From assembly GCF_005889745.1 (NCBI RefSeq), contig NZ_VCKZ01000025.1, forward strand, positions 1-39,868: 39,868 bases of DNA. The letters run 5' to 3'. Under the pieces are notes generated by a model. It was not told where the DNA came from. It was given only the letters and a program-made list of their open reading frames with translations, and ran no database searches. The first letter of the stretch is position 1; every line of letters begins with the position of its first letter. Source of the DNA: Actinomadura geliboluensis. GTDB taxonomy: Bacteria > Actinomycetota > Actinomycetes > Streptosporangiales > Streptosporangiaceae. Below are positions 38,909-39,868 of this stretch, piece after piece. Position numbers and translations under genes: made by a program.

Positions 38909-39868
38909 GTGTGGTCCCTCCTGATGTGCTGGACGGCGCGGTAGGCGAACGCCATGGCCGACCCGATCGGAACGCCCGGCCCCGGGTAGACGGGGCCGGT
39001 GAACGAGGCACTGGTGTTGCCGGCGGCGTAGAGGCCGGGGATGGGGCGGCCCTCGCCGTCCAGGACGCGGGCGTCGGCGTCGGTGCGCAGCCCGCCCTTC
39101 GTCCCGAGGTCGCTCAGCACGACCTCCGCCGCGAAGTACGGGGCCTGGTCGACGGCGACGACGCACGGCCTCCCGCCGGAGAAGTACAGGTCGTAGGGGT
39201 CCTCGCCGCGGTGGAAGTCGTCGTCGGCGCCCTGGGCGGCGAAGCCGTTGAAGCGCTCGACGGTCGCGGTCAGCGCGTCGGCGGGCAGGCCGGTCTTCGC
39301 GGCGAGGTCGCCGATCGAGCCGGCCTGGACCCAGCGGCCGGACGCCACCTGCTCGTCGGCCGCCAGCGGCGGGACGGAGATCGCGGGCAGCCCGTCCGAC
39401 CGTGCGTCGAAGATCAGGTGGAACGGTCCTTCGGCGGCGGCCATCTTCCGGCCCATCTGGTCGTAGGGGAGCGACTCGTTGGCGAAGCGGCGGCCCGAGC
39501 CGTCCACGATCAGCCCGCCCCGGAACCCGAGCGTGAACGCGGGCCGCCCGTCGGCGGTGAGCAGGCCGGGGCAGAACCACGCCTGGTCGAGCAGGCCGGT
39601 GGCCGCGCCGATCCGCACGGCCGCCTCGATCGCGTCGCCGGTGTTCGCGCCGTCCGGGGCCATCGTCCAGCCGGCGCCGCCCGGCACGCCGCGCGCCGCC
39701 CGCAGGTCGGCGGACGCCTCGAACCCGCCCGCCGCCAGCAGCACGCCCCGCGCGGCGCGGATCCTCCGGCCGCCCGCCTCGACGCCCGCGACCCGGCCGT
39801 CCTCGACGATCAGGCCGGTCAGCGGGGTCTCGGTCAGGACGGACCCGTTCCCGGTCGCGCTGATCGGG
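38905..39868 (-). CDS. KstD-family flavoprotein (5' end outside window)
   Basis: The C-terminal 321 codons lie in the window, and the N-terminal FAD motif is beyond 39868. The visible part has the Leu-Leu-Ala-Ala-Gly-Gly-Phe-Glu-Ala strand, Gly-Arg-Arg-Phe-Ala-Asn-Glu-Ser-Leu-Pro-Tyr-Asp, Asp-Leu-Gly-Thr-Lys-Gly-Gly-Leu, and the C-terminal Tyr-Pro-Gly-Pro-Gly-Val-Pro-Ile-Gly. The last has the Tyr-x3-Gly pair of 3-ketosteroid Delta1-dehydrogenases. It is more distant from the 7350-9020 product than the usual paralogue gap, so the substrate may differ. It is coupled to the secreted lipase by GTGA. Confidence 0.85.
   Translation of the reverse strand, partial: PISATGNGSVLTETPLTGLIVEDGRVAGVEAGGRRIRAARGVLLAAGGFEASADLRAARGVPGGAGWTMAPDGANTGDAIEAAVRIGAATGLLDQAWFCPGLLTADGRPAFTLGFRGGLIVDGSGRRFANESLPYDQMGRKMAAAEGPFHLIFDARSDGLPAISVPPLAADEQVASGRWVQAGSIGDLAAKTGLPADALTATVERFNGFAAQGADDDFHRGEDPYDLYFSGGRPCVVAVDQAPYFAAEVVLSDLGTKGGLRTDADARVLDGEGRPIPGLYAAGNTSASFTGPVYPGPGVPIGSAMAFAYRAVQHIRRDHT

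Noticed and set aside
1..39868. CRISPR arrays, tRNA/rRNA genes, insertion sequences, phage genes
   Set aside because: No regularly spaced repeats, cloverleaf-like sequences, transposase or phage protein motifs were seen on either strand.

Overview
The window is a high-GC chromosomal segment from a mycolate-free actinomycete, most like Actinomadura or another Streptosporangiales/Thermomonosporaceae member. Support for this: most codons end in G or C, GTG starts and 4-bp stop/start overlaps are common, F420-dependent luciferase-like oxidoreductases and a mycothiol-dependent-isomerase-type protein are present, and there is a DUF397/DUF5753-XRE regulatory set. The species call is inference. I see no tRNA, rRNA, CRISPR array, complete insertion sequence or phage module.

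The main content is a steroid-ring catabolic locus, split over several transcription units. Homologues are present for nearly every step from a 3-ketosteroid to meta-cleavage of the aromatised A ring: KshA (34068-35225, minus), KshB (9017-10030), Delta1-dehydrogenase KstD-type flavoproteins (7350-9020 and the partial 38905-39868), a flavoprotein with the Delta4-(5alpha)-type signature (13220-14692), HsaA-type hydroxylases (35381-36547 and 10053-11237), HsaB (5545-6144, minus), HsaC (12303-13214) and HsaD (6484-7353). They are interleaved with two F420-dependent LLM oxidoreductase/SnoaL-like pairs, several SDRs and an IclR regulator. The later ring-cleavage enzymes (HsaE/F/G) and a KstR-type regulator are not in the window.

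Layout from left to right. 1-1053: a cysteine-rich 67-aa peptide gene and a MauD/TlpA-like membrane-anchored thioredoxin, with a strong hairpin after the peptide. 1173-3004: a DinB/MDMPI-fold protein and an MHYT membrane sensor. 3009-6144: SnoaL and LLM genes diverging from IclR, then hsaB. 6484-11237: the operon hsaD-kstD-kshB-hsaA-like. 11320-12156: an SDR facing it across a hairpin. 12303-16844: the operon hsaC-Delta4-type flavoprotein-LLM-SnoaL-SDR. 16845-21019: an accessory stretch with visibly less extreme codon use, holding an ATPase pseudogene, DUF397, a small unknown protein, DUF6879, XRE-DUF5753, a glycine-rich-domain-like protein and a kinase-fold phosphotransferase. 21060-26605: a complete peptide-type ABC importer, read leftward and divergent from an acyl-CoA ligase (26734-28323) across a near-ideal operator. 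28360-28764: the wreck of a Ser/Thr kinase gene. 28785-32253: detoxification-like genes with their own operators (MerR-type promoter, TetR, MarR). 32250-35225: the translationally coupled operon kshA-79-aa Cys protein-SDR-SDR, divergent from hsaA. 36605-39868: a secreted tandem ferritin-like protein, a secreted lipase and a third KstD-family flavoprotein running off the end.

Working model (inference): the secreted lipase could release esterified substrate, the importer and CoA ligase could take up and activate it, and KstD/Ksh enzymes could open ring B and aromatise ring A. HsaA-D would then open the aromatic ring, while the LLM/SnoaL/SDR genes could tailor substituents specific to this organism's substrate. 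The least explained piece is the Cys-rich peptide with its dedicated thiol-redox partner at the left edge.
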